Source: Beggiatoa leptomitoformis
GTDB lineage: Bacteria > Pseudomonadota > Gammaproteobacteria > Beggiatoales > Beggiatoaceae
Assembly (NCBI RefSeq): GCF_001305575.3
Contig: NZ_CP012373.2
Location: forward strand, 3,048,261 to 3,112,260
DNA length: 64,000 nucleotides
Reading direction: 5' to 3'
In this document: in pieces, positions 38,593 to 48,813 of the stretch
Numbering within the stretch: position 1 is the first letter of the stretch
Layout: every line of letters begins with the position of its first letter
Position numbers and translations under genes: made by a program
Notes under the pieces: generated by a model
What the model was told of the DNA's origin: nothing
Database searches by the model: none
What the model saw: the letters and a program-made list of their open reading frames with translations, nothing else

Positions 38593-38629
38593 ATTTCAGT
38601 TTACTGTCTTTCTAAAAGTAAACTGAAAT
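38593..38629. promoter_or_regulatory. Perfect 12-bp inverted repeat
   Basis: ATTTCAGTTTAC (38593-38604) and GTAAACTGAAAT (38618-38629) around a 13-base loop. It lies 95 bases after the FixJ-type gene and 205 bases before the next gene. No T-run follows, so it is as likely an operator as a terminator. Confidence 0.5.
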
Positions 38630-38834
38630 AACGCATTTTAATTTTGCAATTTCACCATTTTCTACTACGCTTGATTTCGTTAGACCTTTTTTTAACCCCA
38701 TTAACTTCAGGAGTCATTATCATGAGATGCACAATGCTAATCCCCCCACCAAATCATTGCCTTGTCAATACATCACTTAAGTTTTATCCCAACTGGATGC
38801 GTTATCGAATATCGCAGAACTTACGAGAATTATT

Positions 38835-39773
38835 ATGGACAAAAAGACATTGGATGAGGTTGTTGAGTGCTTGGAACAAGAAAAAACCCGTTTCGATTAC
38901 TTTAAAGATGGCTATGCTATCCGCCTATTGAGTTATGTTGCTGGAAAAGGCAAGAAAATTGCCGATATTAAACAAACACCTTACGCTCGTTTACTCGACA
39001 AACCGCTGGTTAAACCACTTTTAGCACAAGCAGGCGATGGCATATTATCTGCCGATTTGCTCGCCTTGGCTTATCTTGAAACCCCTTACACTTTTCTACT
39101 AACTCTTGCGTCATGGGGCGGCGATAATCGTCGTTGGCAACAAACATCCCGCAATGGTTATAACCTTGTCTTACAACTCAATTTTTCCAATCAACATGCT
39201 GTCCTCTATCAGCATTTAGTAAAACCAACCCGTAACGTTGCTTTTAATTACTATTCACATCCAAGTATGCACACGGCAAAAAATGGTTTTTTCCGTGAAA
39301 CCCTTGCATGGGCACGGATTGACTTTGATTTTGCAACAAATGAAGCTTTAATAGAAGAAATTCAATGTGATTGGATTAAACGCGCACAAGATACCTTAGA
39401 CCATATTTTGTGGAGTGAGGAAAAAGCAGGACGGATTCGTCCCACGAATATAAAAGGTAGTACGGAAGCCTTACAAACTTACATGAAAACCGTTTTAAAA
39501 CCGTATATTCAACTGTGGGATGAAGCCGTTTTAATGGCAGCTATTACCTACATTCGGGAAGAATTGGGCATTAAAACTATTTTTTATCATGACTATATGA
39601 CGGGTAGTCAGTTAAAGAATTGTGAACCCCCTCGTTCTTTATATACAACATTACCGCGTCGTTTTTGTTTTCAACTAACAGAGGATGCACCGCAATTTTT
39701 ACAACAAGACAAACCGTTTCAAAAGGCTATACGAAAGGTGAAAACGCCACATTGGTTTGTCTTATCCTTTTAA
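38835..39773 (+). CDS. Hypothetical protein, 312 residues
   Basis: A soluble protein with no signal or membrane segment, beginning MDKKTLDEVVECLEQEKTRF. Not recognised. Distinctive stretches are TRNVAFNYYSHPSMHTAKNG, a conserved-looking EEIQCDWIKRAQ and the C-terminal LYTTLPRRFCFQL. The length and dense mixed alpha/beta composition argue for a real enzyme or binding protein. It stands alone between a regulator gene with an inverted repeat upstream and a terminator downstream. The start has only a weak ribosome site (GAGA). Confidence 0.65.
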   Translation: MDKKTLDEVVECLEQEKTRFDYFKDGYAIRLLSYVAGKGKKIADIKQTPYARLLDKPLVKPLLAQAGDGILSADLLALAYLETPYTFLLTLASWGGDNRRWQQTSRNGYNLVLQLNFSNQHAVLYQHLVKPTRNVAFNYYSHPSMHTAKNGFFRETLAWARIDFDFATNEALIEEIQCDWIKRAQDTLDHILWSEEKAGRIRPTNIKGSTEALQTYMKTVLKPYIQLWDEAVLMAAITYIREELGIKTIFYHDYMTGSQLKNCEPPRSLYTTLPRRFCFQLTEDAPQFLQQDKPFQKAIRKVKTPHWFVLSF

Positions 39774-39795
39774 TTTTCAAATAGTAATTAATGCA

Positions 39796-39814
39796 GGGTG
39801 GGTGATGCCCACCC
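39796..39814. terminator. Bidirectional hairpin between convergent genes
   Basis: GGGTGGG (39796-39802) pairs with CCCACCC (39808-39814) with a TGATG loop. Confidence 0.7.
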
Positions 39815-39866
39815 GACTTTATTCATTATTTGATAATATGCTTAGTTTTTAACTGTAATCAAATAA

Positions 39867-42182
39867 TTAGCTAGGCATATTTGATGATACAACCAGTTGT
39901 TCAGGTACTTCAATACGGGGTTTTGCACGGGCGACAGCAACCGCTGTCATGTTGATTAAACCGCGAACGGTGATTGAGGGGGTAACAACATGCGCCGGTA
40001 AATCGGCACCAATTAGGATAGGGCCAATGGAAACGCCGCCCCCTAATATTTTAAACATGTTAAAGGTGATATTTGCCGCATCTAAGTTGGGCATAATTAA
40101 TAAATTAGCTTGTCCTGTGAGGCGTGAGTTGGGGAAACGTTCTAGCCGAATTTCTTCTGATAATGCGGCATCTGCGTGCATTTCACCTTCTACTTCTAGG
40201 CTTGGCGCACGTTCTGCTAATAGTTGCAGTGCTTCGCGCATTTTGGTTGCGGTTGGCGTATCACGGCGTGTTCCAAAATTAGAATGTGATAGGAGGGCGA
40301 TTTTTGGCACAATCCCAAAACGACGTACTTCATCTGCGCATAAGATGGTGGTTTCTGCAATGGTTTCTGCACTGGGGTCGAAAGAAACTTGGGTGTCAGA
40401 AATAAAGAATGTTCCCGCAGGCATGATGAGAATATTCATTGTGGATAAGTCTTGAATGCCGGGGGCTTTGCCAATTATTTCTTTAATATGTTGTAAATGT
40501 TGATGAAAACGTCCAACTGTACCACAAATCATAGAGTCCACATCACCCAATTTCAGCATCATGGCGGCAATGGCTGTACTGTCAGTGCGTAAGACTGTGC
40601 GGGCTTCACTCGGGGACACACCCAAGCGTTCAGTAATACTATGGTAGGTTTTCCAGTATTGGTTAAAGCGTGCATCACTGTGAATATTAACTAAATCAAA
40701 ATCACGTTCAGGACGCATCCGTAATCCTAGTTTTTTCAGTCGCATTTCAACAACTTCTGGGCGACCGAGTAAGACGGGACGGGCAAGCCCTTCATGGATT
40801 ACTTCTTGTACGGCTTGTAAAACACGTTCTTCTTCCCCTTCTGCATAAACAACGCGCTGTGAGGCCTTACGCGCCCGTTCGAACACGGGTTTCATGATTA
40901 ACCCTGAACGGAAGACGAATTGATTCAGTTTGTCTTTGTAGGCTTCAAAGTCGGTAATGGGACGGGTTGCAACACCGCTATCCATCGCCGCTTTGGCAAC
41001 GGCTGGGGCAATTTTGACGATAAGACGGGGGTCAAATGGTTTAGGAATGAGGTATTCTGCGCCAAAATCTAAAATTTGGTCGCCGTATGCGGAGCGCACA
41101 ATGTCTGAGGGTTCTGCCATTGCTAATTCGGCAATTGCGTTCACACATGCGCGCTTCATTTCTTCATTAATTTCTGTCGCGCCTACATCTAACGCACCAC
41201 GAAACATGAAGGGGAAACATAGGACGTTGTTGACTTGATTAGGATAATCGGAACGACCAGTGGCAATAATCGCATCGGGACGTACGGCCTTCACTTCTTC
41301 AGGCATGATTTCGGGCGTTGGATTAGCAAGGGCTAAAATTAATGGACTGTATGCCATTTTTTTAACCATTTCGGCTTTTAATACGCCACCTGCGGATAAT
41401 CCTAAGAAAATATCTGCACCTGTAATAATGTCGTCTAGTGTGCGGGCATCGGTTTTTTGTGCATAACGGGCTTTGTAGGGGTCCATCTCGCTACTCCGAC
41501 CTTCATAGACTACACCAGCTAAATCAGTTACATAGATATTTTCTACAGGCATCCCTAGTGTAACAAGTAGATTTAAACAAGCTAATGCGGCAGAGCCTGC
41601 GCCTGCGGTAACGAGTTTTATTTCTTTAATGTCTTTTTTAACCACTTTTAAGCCACTAATCACGGCTGCGGCAACGACAATGGCTGTGCCATGTTGGTCA
41701 TCATGAAACACAGGAATTTTCATTCGTTCCCGTAGGGCTTTTTCGATGATGAAGCATTCAGGGGCCTTAATATCTTCTAAATTAATTCCACCAAAGGTTG
41801 GTTCTAAACGTGCGACTGTATCAATCAGGGCTTGTGGGTCGCGTTCATCAATTTCTATATCGAATACGTCAATATCGGCAAACTTTTTGAATAAAACAGC
41901 TTTACCTTCCATCACGGGTTTAGAAGCCAAACTACCAATTGCACCTAATCCCAACACGGCTGTACCATTGGTGATAACACCAACAAGGTTTGCTCTGCTG
42001 GTGTAGAGGGCGGCATTATTTGGGTCTTTAACAATTTCTTCACAGGCAAAAGCAACACCCGGTGAGTACGCAAGGGCTAAATCCCGCTGGGTTGCTAGTG
42101 GTTTGGTTGGGGTAATGGTTAATTTACCGGGTTTTGGTAAACGGTGATAATTTAACGCTGTTTCACGTAAGTCATTCGGCAT
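39867..42182 (-). CDS. maeB: NADP-dependent malic enzyme with phosphotransacetylase-like domain
   Basis: 771 residues from ATG 42182, chosen because GGAG lies eight bases upstream and the N terminus ([20 protein letters not shown]) then matches MaeB; the frame to 42413 is an unlikely extension. The N-terminal malic domain ([40 protein letters not shown]) and NAD(P)-binding domain ([16 protein letters not shown]) convert malate to pyruvate, CO2 and NADPH. The C-terminal third resembles phosphate acetyltransferase ([20 protein letters not shown]); in MaeB it is regulatory, sensing acetyl-CoA. The length is typical (E. coli MaeB about 759). Confidence 0.95.
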   Translation of the reverse strand: MPNDLRETALNYHRLPKPGKLTITPTKPLATQRDLALAYSPGVAFACEEIVKDPNNAALYTSRANLVGVITNGTAVLGLGAIGSLASKPVMEGKAVLFKKFADIDVFDIEIDERDPQALIDTVARLEPTFGGINLEDIKAPECFIIEKALRERMKIPVFHDDQHGTAIVVAAAVISGLKVVKKDIKEIKLVTAGAGSAALACLNLLVTLGMPVENIYVTDLAGVVYEGRSSEMDPYKARYAQKTDARTLDDIITGADIFLGLSAGGVLKAEMVKKMAYSPLILALANPTPEIMPEEVKAVRPDAIIATGRSDYPNQVNNVLCFPFMFRGALDVGATEINEEMKRACVNAIAELAMAEPSDIVRSAYGDQILDFGAEYLIPKPFDPRLIVKIAPAVAKAAMDSGVATRPITDFEAYKDKLNQFVFRSGLIMKPVFERARKASQRVVYAEGEEERVLQAVQEVIHEGLARPVLLGRPEVVEMRLKKLGLRMRPERDFDLVNIHSDARFNQYWKTYHSITERLGVSPSEARTVLRTDSTAIAAMMLKLGDVDSMICGTVGRFHQHLQHIKEIIGKAPGIQDLSTMNILIMPAGTFFISDTQVSFDPSAETIAETTILCADEVRRFGIVPKIALLSHSNFGTRRDTPTATKMREALQLLAERAPSLEVEGEMHADAALSEEIRLERFPNSRLTGQANLLIMPNLDAANITFNMFKILGGGVSIGPILIGADLPAHVVTPSITVRGLINMTAVAVARAKPRIEVPEQLVVSSNMPS

Positions 42183-42472
42183 GGAAGAATCTCCAGATTT
42201 TTTTAGTTCTATGTCATTATGGTTTATCGCATCGTTCGCATATAACAAGCGGAATTTAAATGCTAAACCATTATTGCCAATCCAATGGGATAGGGTGATG
42301 GTGTTGAGACTGATTGATGTTTGTCTATAAAACTTCAAGTGGATAGGATGAATTAAATACGCACATTGCATTTTAAGACTGGTGTCTAACATAATAGCGG
42401 GTATGCTCAACACATCATTTTTAACGATATACTTCTACTACTAAAATAAAACAATTGATGACGAGGGAGAAA

Positions 42473-42919
42473 ATGATAACCAATATTCTAGTTGCCATAG
42501 ATGGTTCGGAACATGCGCTAAAAGCATTTGATTTAGCTTGTGATTTTGCGGTTAAATATGCAGCGCAAATAACGGCTATTTATGTTATCGAAAATTTTGA
42601 AATTCCACCCGAACTGCGGCATTTTGCAGAGGTTGAACATTTGTCAACAGATGCTTATACGCTACATTATAAAGTTATCAGTGAAAATGTGACATCTAAA
42701 GCAAAGAAACTTGCATTAGAAAAAGGGGTTTCTGATTTGAAAACTATTATTTTAGAAGGGAATCCTGCGCATAAAATTCTCGAGTTTGCCGAAAATAACG
42801 CTATTGATACTATCATCATGGGGAGTCGAGGATTAGGAACATTTAAAGGGTTTATACAAGGTAGTGTGTCTAATAAAGTTAGTCATCTTGCACGATGTAC
42901 TTGTATTTCTGTGAAATAA
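42473..42919 (+). CDS. Universal stress protein (UspA family)
   Basis: 148 residues from ATG 42473, preceded by GAGGGAG. Single Usp domain: ITNILVAIDGSEHALKAF at the N terminus and the ATP-binding loop MGSRGLGTFKGFIQGSVS near the C terminus, so it belongs to the nucleotide-binding class. Cytoplasmic stress protein of unknown detailed role. It diverges from maeB and is followed 22 bases later by a methyltransferase gene that may be cotranscribed. Confidence 0.88.
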   Translation: MITNILVAIDGSEHALKAFDLACDFAVKYAAQITAIYVIENFEIPPELRHFAEVEHLSTDAYTLHYKVISENVTSKAKKLALEKGVSDLKTIILEGNPAHKILEFAENNAIDTIIMGSRGLGTFKGFIQGSVSNKVSHLARCTCISVK

Positions 42920-42941
42920 CTTAAAAGGTTAGCTAATTTCT

Positions 42942-43610
42942 ATGCACCGTGTTCCCGAACCAGAATTAATGCTTGATGATGAACAAGCCCGTGCTTACGC
43001 TAGAGCCGATTTTGAGGACCCACATTCGCTATTTGTACAACGATTTGCCGATGTTTTTCTTGATGCACAAATTGTGGGATATGTTTTAGATTTAGGGTGT
43101 GGGGCGGGTGATATTAGTCGTCGTTTTGCACAACGTTATCCACATTGTCAAATACATGGAGTGGATGGTTCAAGTGCTATGTTGAAGTATGGGCGCGAAA
43201 TGTTGGTGCATTATGACTTGGAGAAGCGGATTCAATTGTTGGAAGGGTATTTACCCGGTGCGCAATTGCCTGAAGCACAGTATGACGTGATTATCTCTAA
43301 TTCTTTGCTGCATCATCTTGTGCAACCTATGGTGTTGTGGGAAACAATTAAGGCAAAAGCGAAAGCCGATGGCTTTATTTTTATTATGGATTTCATGCGT
43401 CCAGAAAGTTTTCGTCAAGCAGAAATTATGGTGCAACATTACGCAGGTTCAGAACCATCTGTTTTACGTCGTGATTTTTATAATTCATTACTTGCAGCGT
43501 ATCGTATTGATGAAGTGAATGAACAGTTAAAACAAGCAGATTTGGATTATTTGAAATTACATGAAGTGAGTGACCGTCATTTTGTTGTGATGGGACGGTT
43601 TCAGGGATAA
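42942..43610 (+). CDS. Class I SAM-dependent methyltransferase
   Basis: 222 residues with a Rossmann methyltransferase fold: motif I VLDLGCGAGDISRRFA at about 48-63, HGVDGSSAMLKYGREM, motif IV YDVIISNSLLHHL. The substrate is unknown; it resembles small-molecule or quinone/lipid methylases (UbiE-like group) more than nucleic acid enzymes. It follows the stress protein gene closely. Confidence 0.82.
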   Translation: MHRVPEPELMLDDEQARAYARADFEDPHSLFVQRFADVFLDAQIVGYVLDLGCGAGDISRRFAQRYPHCQIHGVDGSSAMLKYGREMLVHYDLEKRIQLLEGYLPGAQLPEAQYDVIISNSLLHHLVQPMVLWETIKAKAKADGFIFIMDFMRPESFRQAEIMVQHYAGSEPSVLRRDFYNSLLAAYRIDEVNEQLKQADLDYLKLHEVSDRHFVVMGRFQG

Positions 43611-43693
43611 GACAAAAACGATAGATTTTAATACGACTATAAATCGTAGGTGCAAATAAATTTACACCTACTTTTTAGGATAAACATTAGCAC

Positions 43694-45523
43694 TTAAGTT
43701 GGCAGGTATAAGTTAAACGCAGTACCTTCTTGTTCGGCATTGTCTATATCAATAGAAATACTACCGTTCATCAATCGCCATAAGTGCGCACTAATCAACA
43801 ACCCCATGCGAATGCCCTTCTCTGATGTGGCCGTTTCTGCCCGACTGAGCCGTTCTAAAAAGCGATCGCGTTGTTCTGCTGTCATCATATTTTTTAAATG
43901 GGACTTAATTGAAAAGTGAATACCCATTTGATTTTCATTAAGTTGCTTGCGTTTTACTTCAAACAGTATTTTGCTGCCGTCACTTAAATCTGACATGTGA
44001 TTTAAGAGATTAATTAAGATTTGATGTAAGCGTGTGGAATCCGTTTGAATTTGACCAATATCAGCAGGGCAACCGATTTGTAAGTTGTTATGATTCTTCT
44101 TCACTAACGGTGTTGCGATATTGGCAACCTCACGCATTATTTCTGCAACATCATACATACCCAAACGCAGTTCAATTTTACCCGACTTAATTTTGGATAA
44201 ATCTAAAATACCCTCACTGAGTGAAAGCAGGTATTTTGCAGAAGTATGAATCTTACTAATATCTTGCGATATGGTTTGACTTTCTAAATCGCTGGATTCT
44301 TCAGTAAGTAATTCACTATAACCAATAATCGCATTAAGTGGGGTTCGTAACTGATGGCTCATATTTGCCAAAAAGTTAGACTGCGATTGATTTGCTTCCT
44401 CTGCCAATTCTGCAAGACGATAGGCGCGATGGATAGAGGCGTAAAAATAGCCTGCAAATAAACTGGTAATCAATAAACCCAAGAACAACATTCCCAAGGC
44501 CTGCCAGCCTTCACCTGTTACCAAATAATAACCGGGAGAGGGGGTACATACGACTTCCCACGAATATCCTGCACTGTTGAACCGATTGATGGTTTGAAAC
44601 GCGGGTGGGGCTTCGCTAAATAATTCTTCTTCTGTTAAACGACTAAGAATATCATCCTCAATTTCACCGGGATAATAGTAAAGAAATTGTGAGGTTGCAG
44701 TTTCATTAACTTGAAAAACCCGAATGTCAATGGGTCTTGGTTCAAGATAACTTGCCATTTCAATATCTAAAATATCGCCTAACTGATAAATCCCAACAAC
44801 AAATCCTTGTAAGGCTTCACGACGTTTTTCAATACTGTCTATGACAACATTTTGACGATAAATAGGTAGAAAAATAGCCAATCCATATAAATTAGAATCA
44901 TCTACAAACATTGTATCGGGAATAGCTTGAATCTCGCCTGAGTCTCTTACCGCTTGTAATACTTTAGCAACCGCAGGATAACTGCCTATATCAAATCCTA
45001 ACCCATTTAAATTACGTCGTGCAGGCTCAACATATAAGAAAGGGTAATATTCATCTCGTGCTGTTGCGGGAATCATGCGACTTTTTTCAGTCACTTCTAC
45101 GCTATCATATTGTTCAATTTGATAATTTGCTTGTTTTTGACGAGCTTGTTGTTCAAAATCCGTTTTACCCTCTGCGGCAACCCGTGGTACCCACGTGACT
45201 ACTTTTAAAGCAGGATGTTGTGTGAGTAAATTTTGTGAAAAACGGCTGAATGTCGCCTGATCGATATTATTTGCATTTGCGCGAAAAAGGCTTTGAAAAG
45301 TTTCTAAAATTTTCCAATTTAACGCAAATGCACGTTCAATGGCTAAAGCGCGGTCTTCTGCAGGTTTGGTAAAATCATTCTGAATTTTCCGCTGTTCCCA
45401 CGCTAACGTTATATAATACATAACAATAGATAACGCAACGCCTATAGTAAGCGTGAGGATAACGGGCATGTAACGTTGCCATATTAAAATACTTGTATTA
45501 ACTATCTTCTTTTGTAATTCCAT
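43694..45523 (-). CDS. CHASE-domain hybrid-like sensor histidine kinase with degenerate ATPase domain
   Basis: 609 residues from ATG 45523 (GGAG seven bases upstream). Two membrane segments (about 15-38 and 335-358) bracket a periplasmic CHASE domain (AEDRALAIERAFALNWKILE, LKVVTWVPRV). The cytoplasmic part has the His phospho-acceptor motif in MSHQLRTPLNAIIGYSE (about residue 395) and an HATPase-like region. The N box (QILINLLNHM) is present, but the DxGxG (G1) box is missing, the equivalent stretch reading HFSIKSHLKNMM, and the G2 box is weak (GIRMGLLISAHLW). It may bind ATP poorly and act as a pseudokinase or phosphatase. No receiver domain; no partner adjacent. Confidence 0.82.
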   Translation of the reverse strand: MELQKKIVNTSILIWQRYMPVILTLTIGVALSIVMYYITLAWEQRKIQNDFTKPAEDRALAIERAFALNWKILETFQSLFRANANNIDQATFSRFSQNLLTQHPALKVVTWVPRVAAEGKTDFEQQARQKQANYQIEQYDSVEVTEKSRMIPATARDEYYPFLYVEPARRNLNGLGFDIGSYPAVAKVLQAVRDSGEIQAIPDTMFVDDSNLYGLAIFLPIYRQNVVIDSIEKRREALQGFVVGIYQLGDILDIEMASYLEPRPIDIRVFQVNETATSQFLYYYPGEIEDDILSRLTEEELFSEAPPAFQTINRFNSAGYSWEVVCTPSPGYYLVTGEGWQALGMLFLGLLITSLFAGYFYASIHRAYRLAELAEEANQSQSNFLANMSHQLRTPLNAIIGYSELLTEESSDLESQTISQDISKIHTSAKYLLSLSEGILDLSKIKSGKIELRLGMYDVAEIMREVANIATPLVKKNHNNLQIGCPADIGQIQTDSTRLHQILINLLNHMSDLSDGSKILFEVKRKQLNENQMGIHFSIKSHLKNMMTAEQRDRFLERLSRAETATSEKGIRMGLLISAHLWRLMNGSISIDIDNAEQEGTAFNLYLPT

Positions 45524-45556
45524 GAGTATGCTCCAAACCAGTTCATGTTGTCTCAT

Positions 45557-46105
45557 CGTTTTTTAGCCGCTATTCTCATGTTGGCAAAATTTATACCAAA
45601 CATTGATATATTAAACGGATATTACTTTTAGTACACGGTTTGTGGGTAGTTTATCTTATTTTACTACGAGAATAAGCGAACAGACTGCTACAATTTATTT
45701 TTATTCTATTTCCTCATGACCAAAATGCTGACAAACTGTCAATGAAATGAAGTTTCTTTATAGACAAGGAGATAAGCATCATAAAACACTATATAAAAAG
45801 AGTATTTACATTTTAGTAATCTCACCTTATTAAAATATAGAGTGTTTTTTTAGTCTAAGGCGAGTGGTCTTGTGTTTTGACTTATTTGCATCCTCTGTTT
45901 TACTGGGTAGTGGTCAATAATGAGGGCAACACCTTCCCCTTTAGAAAAAGAAGATTTGAGGGGATTTATCTTGAAAATACGCTAAATTCCCTCTTTTTCA
46001 AAGACGGGAATCTTTTTTATCCTGCATTTTTTAGCACTAGCCTTATATTTATTGAGCGTTGAGCAGATTGCTCAATTTCTTTTTCACTTAAAATTTATTA
46101 TAACA
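45557..46105. other. Intergenic region with a degenerate palindromic element
   Basis: From about 45905 to 46040 there is GGTAGTGGTCAATAATGAGG at one end and the words CTTTTTTATCCTGCATTTTT and TTAGCACTAGCC at the other, a decayed version of the element at 7589-7659, with internal hairpin arms (CCCCTTTAGAAAAAG and CTCTTTTTCAAAGACGGG). The rest is AT-rich and has no gene. The 61-residue frame (45877-46062) lies inside the repeat and is rejected. Confidence 0.5.
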
Positions 46106-47125
46106 ATGACTTATACTGTCTATCTTCGCCCAAGCAATCAGCATTTTACTGTCGCACCACAGGAAACGTTATTAACTGCGGCACTAAAACATAATTTGTT
46201 ACTGCCTTACAATTGTCGTGGTGGCAGTTGTGGCGCGTGTAAAGCAACCTTACTGAGTGGACAAATTAGTTATCTTGAGCAACCAACATGCGGGGATAAA
46301 ATTAATTCTGCACAAGGTGATATTTTATTATGTCAAGCCATTGCAAACACTGACCTTGAAATTAACAGCACTCTCATTTCCAGAGTATGTGAAATTTCAG
46401 ATATAAAAAGAATGCCTTGTCGAGTAGAAAGGCTGCATAAATTGTCTAATGATGTTATGCAACTGTGGCTTAAAATTCCTGAGCATGAATCCCTTTACTT
46501 TCAAGCGGGACAATATTTAGACGTGGTGTTGAAAGACGGACGGCGACGGAGTTTTTCAATTGCGTCCACCGCAACAGAACTTCCCTTGTTAGAGTTGCAT
46601 ATCCGTCGTGTAAATGACGGGTCTTTTACGCAAACTGTTTTTGATACAATGAAAGTAAAGGATATTTTACGAATAGAGTTGCCGTTAGGTATGTTTTTCC
46701 TACGTCATGATACCTTACTACCCATTTTGTTCGTTGCGGGTGGAACAGGTTTCGCACCTGTAAAAGCCATGATTCAACAAGCAATTATGGAAAATAGACA
46801 GCGCGAAATGGTATTTTATTGGGGGGTGCGTAGTAAACAGGATTTGTATATGCACGCAGAAATAGTGGCATGGACAAAAACATATTCGTTTATTCGTTAT
46901 ATTCCCGTACTATCAGACCCATTACCCGAAGACAATTGGCAGGGTAAAACAGGGTTAGTCCATGAAGTTGTATCACAGGATATTCCACACTTAGTGGATT
47001 ATGTGGTGTACGCCAGTGGCCCGCCCGTAATGGTTGCGGCTGCCCATCAACAGTTTTTAGCACAGGGCTTGCCCGCAGAGCAGTTTTATTCTGACCCATT
47101 TGAATTTGCGAAGGATAAGAAATAG
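46106..47125 (+). CDS. Ferredoxin-NAD(P)H oxidoreductase, CDP-6-deoxy-glucoseen reductase-like
   Basis: 339 residues from ATG 46106. N-terminal plant-type [2Fe-2S] ferredoxin domain with C37, C42, C45 (YNCRGGSCGACKATL) and C76 (ILLCQA), then an FAD domain (RRRSFSIAST) and an NAD(P) domain (ILFVAGGTGFAPVKAM). This layout is shared by CDP-6-deoxy-delta-3,4-glucoseen reductase (AscD-type) and phenol/toluene monooxygenase reductases. With no deoxysugar or oxygenase genes next to it, the partner is unknown. The terminator downstream shows it is monocistronic. Confidence 0.85.
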   Translation: MTYTVYLRPSNQHFTVAPQETLLTAALKHNLLLPYNCRGGSCGACKATLLSGQISYLEQPTCGDKINSAQGDILLCQAIANTDLEINSTLISRVCEISDIKRMPCRVERLHKLSNDVMQLWLKIPEHESLYFQAGQYLDVVLKDGRRRSFSIASTATELPLLELHIRRVNDGSFTQTVFDTMKVKDILRIELPLGMFFLRHDTLLPILFVAGGTGFAPVKAMIQQAIMENRQREMVFYWGVRSKQDLYMHAEIVAWTKTYSFIRYIPVLSDPLPEDNWQGKTGLVHEVVSQDIPHLVDYVVYASGPPVMVAAAHQQFLAQGLPAEQFYSDPFEFAKDKK

Positions 47126-47263
47126 GGGCAAGTTATTTTTATATCAGAGTCGGTGTTGAGAATTTTGACAGAGCTTGTTGTTGCTTTGGCTAACAAAACG
47201 GGCACAAAGCTTAGTTTCTATGGAAAATAAGCTAGTAGGTTTGACTATACCAAAAAGCGGGCT

Positions 47264-47302
47264 AATGCCGTATAAGAAAGGTTTTCTCATACGGCATTTT
47301 TT
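47264..47302 (+). terminator. Rho-independent terminator
   Basis: AATGCCGTAT (47264-47273) pairs with ATACGGCATT (47289-47298), followed by TTTTT, 139 bases after the reductase stop. Confidence 0.8.
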
Positions 47303-47362
47303 AATACTAATCATGCTAAACCAAAAATCAATTCTCTTTTCGGTGGTGCTAAAGAAGCCGTG

Positions 47363-47501
47363 ATAAGAAGGGTTAAAGGTTCAAGCCAAAAGAATCAAGG
47401 TAGAAACCAAATAAACCCCACTTAAGAAATTCCTAGCGCGTTTATCATATCGTGTAGCTATTGCACGATATTGCTTTAATTTACCAAAGAAATGCTCGAT
47501 T
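47363..47501 (-). mobile_element. Right-end fragment of the 851-bp IS
   Basis: 139 bases matching the transposase C-terminal end of the full copies, and closest to copy 2 (TTGCACGATATTG is shared). It breaks off exactly where the IS630-type relic begins. No left end or terminal repeat. Confidence 0.8.
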
Positions 47502-47826
47502 TCAACAGATTTCCGTAAATAAAGTATTAAAAGTGAAACAAGAAGAAAATCTCACCATAGCAGCGGTAGCGAAATGCTTTCAAATAGCCATCGCAAGCGT
47601 CGTCAGGTGGAGCAAAGTATTGGAAGCCAAAGGGACACGTAACAGACCAACTAAAATAGACATGGAAGCCCTAAAACAAGATGTTGCGTTATATCCTGAT
47701 GCTTACCATCATGAACGCGCAGTACGGTTTGGAATAACTGAGGGAGGAATTCGCCATGCATTAAAACGTCTAGGGATTAGCCGTAAAAAAAAACCTCTTA
47801 ATCTTTTTATAGTATGGTTGCTATAG
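47502..47826 (+). pseudogene. Truncated IS630-type transposase orfA
   Basis: KVLKVKQEENLTIAAVAKCF and VVRWSKVLEAKGTRNRP are the helix-turn-helix N-terminal part of an IS630-family transposase. The usual start (STDFRK before KVLKVKQ) is present just upstream but shifted by one base, and the catalytic half is missing: the frame ends LNLFIVWLL after GISRKKK. The IS5 fragment abuts its 5' side. A dead, chimeric remnant. Confidence 0.75.
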
Positions 47827-47841
47827 ATTACGCAAGTTATT

Positions 47842-48744
47842 TTATTCAAACGTGTTGTTATCCATCATCAGTCTTAAAGATTGTACTAAATCGGTTAACG
47901 GTATTTGTAGCATTTTATTTAAGCTTAAGGCTTGCATCGGTTTGAGTGACAGCCGTAAATGCGTCGGATTTTGAATAAACCGCCGTAAACTCTGCATAAG
48001 GCTGGCATCAAATGGGAGTTTGGTTTGGGCGAGTCCTGTTTGTATGGTTTGAATGAGTTTTTCTTGGAGCAAATCAATAGTTGTATCATTACGTTGCGCC
48101 CATAAACCCCATAGTTGTTTGAGCAAGCCTTGTTCGGAAAAACTCAGGGTTAATTCTGCTAGGGCTATTTGTTGTGCCGAGCGTTGGAGTTGTGCGGGTG
48201 GGGGAACATTCTCTAGGGTGGTTTGTAGTTGTAATTTACCCCATGAACCCCCGTCTATTAGGGCTTGTAAACGGATTTGTTGTTCTGTTTGTCGAATTGC
48301 TTGGATATCCACGTCAGCGTTGAAAGATAAATAGCCTAAGCGGCGTAATTCTGTCGGTGTTACATAGTAAGGCGCGTAACCAAATAAGTTTAACCAGACA
48401 GGTATGGGGGGGGCTGCGTCATTGAGGGGAATTTGTAGCCCTGAAAGGTGGATTTGTGCATTTTCAGGTAATTGTTGCGGGTTATACCATTGATAAACTC
48501 GATAAAGTGTGACTTGCGTAATGTGAATGTCTTGTAGCGTGGGGGTGTCTATCGTGAGGTTTTCTAGCTGAATAGCCCCTGTAATGCTTAGGTGGGCTTG
48601 TTGATAGCGGATATTAGCTTGAGGGAAATTTGTGTTTAAGGTGTTGGCAATACTGTTATTTAACCAATGGTCTATATAGGCTTTCCCACCGCCAAGTATT
48701 GCTGTGAGCAATAATAAAACGGTGAGGAATGGGTTTTTCCACAT
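47842..48744 (-). CDS. Hypothetical membrane-anchored periplasmic protein
   Basis: 300 residues. An N-terminal signal anchor (FLTVLLLLTAILGGGKAYID) is followed by a beta-rich region with amphipathic strands (ANIRYQQAHLSITGAIQLEN) that recalls AsmA/YdgA-like envelope proteins, but I do not recognise the family with confidence. The C-terminal third is more helical. It lies 69 bases after efp on the same strand and may be cotranscribed with it. Confidence 0.6.
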   Translation of the reverse strand: MWKNPFLTVLLLLTAILGGGKAYIDHWLNNSIANTLNTNFPQANIRYQQAHLSITGAIQLENLTIDTPTLQDIHITQVTLYRVYQWYNPQQLPENAQIHLSGLQIPLNDAAPPIPVWLNLFGYAPYYVTPTELRRLGYLSFNADVDIQAIRQTEQQIRLQALIDGGSWGKLQLQTTLENVPPPAQLQRSAQQIALAELTLSFSEQGLLKQLWGLWAQRNDTTIDLLQEKLIQTIQTGLAQTKLPFDASLMQSLRRFIQNPTHLRLSLKPMQALSLNKMLQIPLTDLVQSLRLMMDNNTFE

Positions 48745-48813
48745 TGTGCAACAACGCTTGGGTAGATAGATAAAGGTAGGTTGGTTATTTGACCAACCCC
48801 CATAAAAAGCACT

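Noticed and set aside
39949-40455. A 168-codon plus-strand frame opposite maeB
   Set aside because: Antisense shadow; no recognisable domain or ribosome site.
47461-47826. A 121-codon frame read as one gene
   Set aside because: Its first part is reverse-strand IS5 sequence and the rest a frameshifted IS630 orfA, so it is not a single gene.
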